In this document: in pieces, positions 63,913-64,000 of the stretch
Layout of the letters: each line of letters begins with the position of its first letter
Position numbering within the stretch: position 1 is the stretch's first letter
Assembly: GCF_002954615.1 (NCBI RefSeq)
Contig: NZ_MSCJ01000003.1
Coordinates: forward strand, 744,001-808,000
Origin: Photobacterium angustum
GTDB taxonomy: Bacteria > Pseudomonadota > Gammaproteobacteria > Enterobacterales > Vibrionaceae
Direction of reading: 5' to 3'
DNA: 64,000 nt
Program-made: the position numbers and the translations under genes
Notes under the pieces: generated by a model
The model's input: the letters and a program-made list of their open reading frames with translations, nothing else
Database searches by the model: none
What the model was told of the DNA's origin: nothing

Positions 63913-64000
63913 ATGTCACTTGTTATACCTATGGTTATTTATATACAGCAGCACTTAGCCAAAGTTGCAGATAAAGCGCTTGCTGCCAATATGCAACAAA
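63913..64000 (+). CDS. Partial gene at the window end, unidentified
   Basis: The ATG follows AAAGGAAAG by ten bases and the frame stays open to the window edge (29 residues: MSLVIPMVIYIQQHLAKVAD at the start). Too short to identify. It could be a gene that continues beyond the window. Confidence 0.35.
   Translation, partial: MSLVIPMVIYIQQHLAKVADKALAANMQQ

Noticed and set aside
1..64000. CRISPR arrays, insertion sequences, prophage, tRNA and rRNA genes
   Set aside because: I scanned the gaps and saw no regularly spaced repeats, transposase or integrase genes, or tRNA-like cloverleafs with conserved arms.

Overview
The window is a low-GC (roughly 38-40% by eye) gammaproteobacterial chromosome segment. 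Gene content points to the Vibrionaceae, most likely a Photobacterium-like species. Supporting genes are a VpsR-type biofilm regulator, a VieSAB-like signalling cluster, DUF2750/DUF3157/DUF3392-type proteins, ArfB, RimK and a Zur-controlled alternative L31/L36 ribosomal protein pair. I saw no rRNA, tRNA, CRISPR array, insertion sequence or prophage. Most genes are compact single genes or short operons separated by clear stem-loop terminators, so this reads as ordinary chromosome with several unusual genes in it.

Layout. 0-3.9 kb: a DMT exporter, a membrane protein, an MreB-like fragment protein, an AlkD-like DNA alkylation repair protein, a DJ-1/PfpI protein and a small membrane protein. 4.3-6.8 kb: a metal-response island with a Fur-controlled fagA-like/fumC operon divergent from the Zur-controlled rpmE2-rpmJ2 pair; two perfect Fur boxes and one perfect Zur palindrome share about 110 bp. 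6.8-12.2 kb: a NifW-like protein, a LysE exporter, a DM13 protein, two tandem RelA/SpoT-like paralogues (one with a signal peptide), a membrane zinc-ribbon protein, a HopJ-family and a DUF2750 protein. 12.3-17.8 kb: a phospholipase D-type lipoprotein, VpsR, a secreted endonuclease/phosphatase-fold protein that seems to start at AUC, and a GGDEF cyclase. 18-23.5 kb: anaerobic ribonucleotide reductase nrdD/nrdG behind a perfect FNR site, then a PTS EIIC-EAL fusion. 23.5-33.2 kb: housekeeping and envelope genes (MazG-like, RarD, PlsC, GNAT, NlpC/P60, ScsB-ScsD thiol relay, glutathione peroxidase, CHAD). 33.4-37.7 kb: hppD, a RimB/RimK-type pair and a second PLD lipoprotein. 37.8-51.9 kb: an unknown membrane coiled-coil protein, small unknowns, asparaginase, a DsbA/ScsC-like lipoprotein, AphA, ArfB, aspartoacylase, a Fur-box iron ABC importer, a NERD protein and an Old Yellow Enzyme relative. 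52-58.8 kb: a three-gene VieSAB-like phosphorelay/c-di-GMP operon. 59-63.4 kb: an ABC exporter, a DUF3157-type protein and an NSS sodium symporter.

How the genes work together. The strongest theme is c-di-GMP: a likely c-di-GMP-responsive regulator (VpsR), one GGDEF cyclase with an inhibitory site and two EAL phosphodiesterases, one wired to a sugar-PTS membrane domain and one to a hybrid kinase with two periplasmic binding domains. A second theme is metal limitation: Fur boxes at fagA-fumC and at the iron ABC importer, and a Zur box at the zinc-independent ribosomal proteins. A third is extracytoplasmic thiol chemistry (ScsB, ScsD and a distant ScsC-like lipoprotein). Observations most worth following are the exported RelA/SpoT-like pair, the AUC start, the MreB fragment protein, the EIIC-EAL fusion, the Fur/Fur/Zur intergenic region and an orphan terminator suggesting a small RNA.
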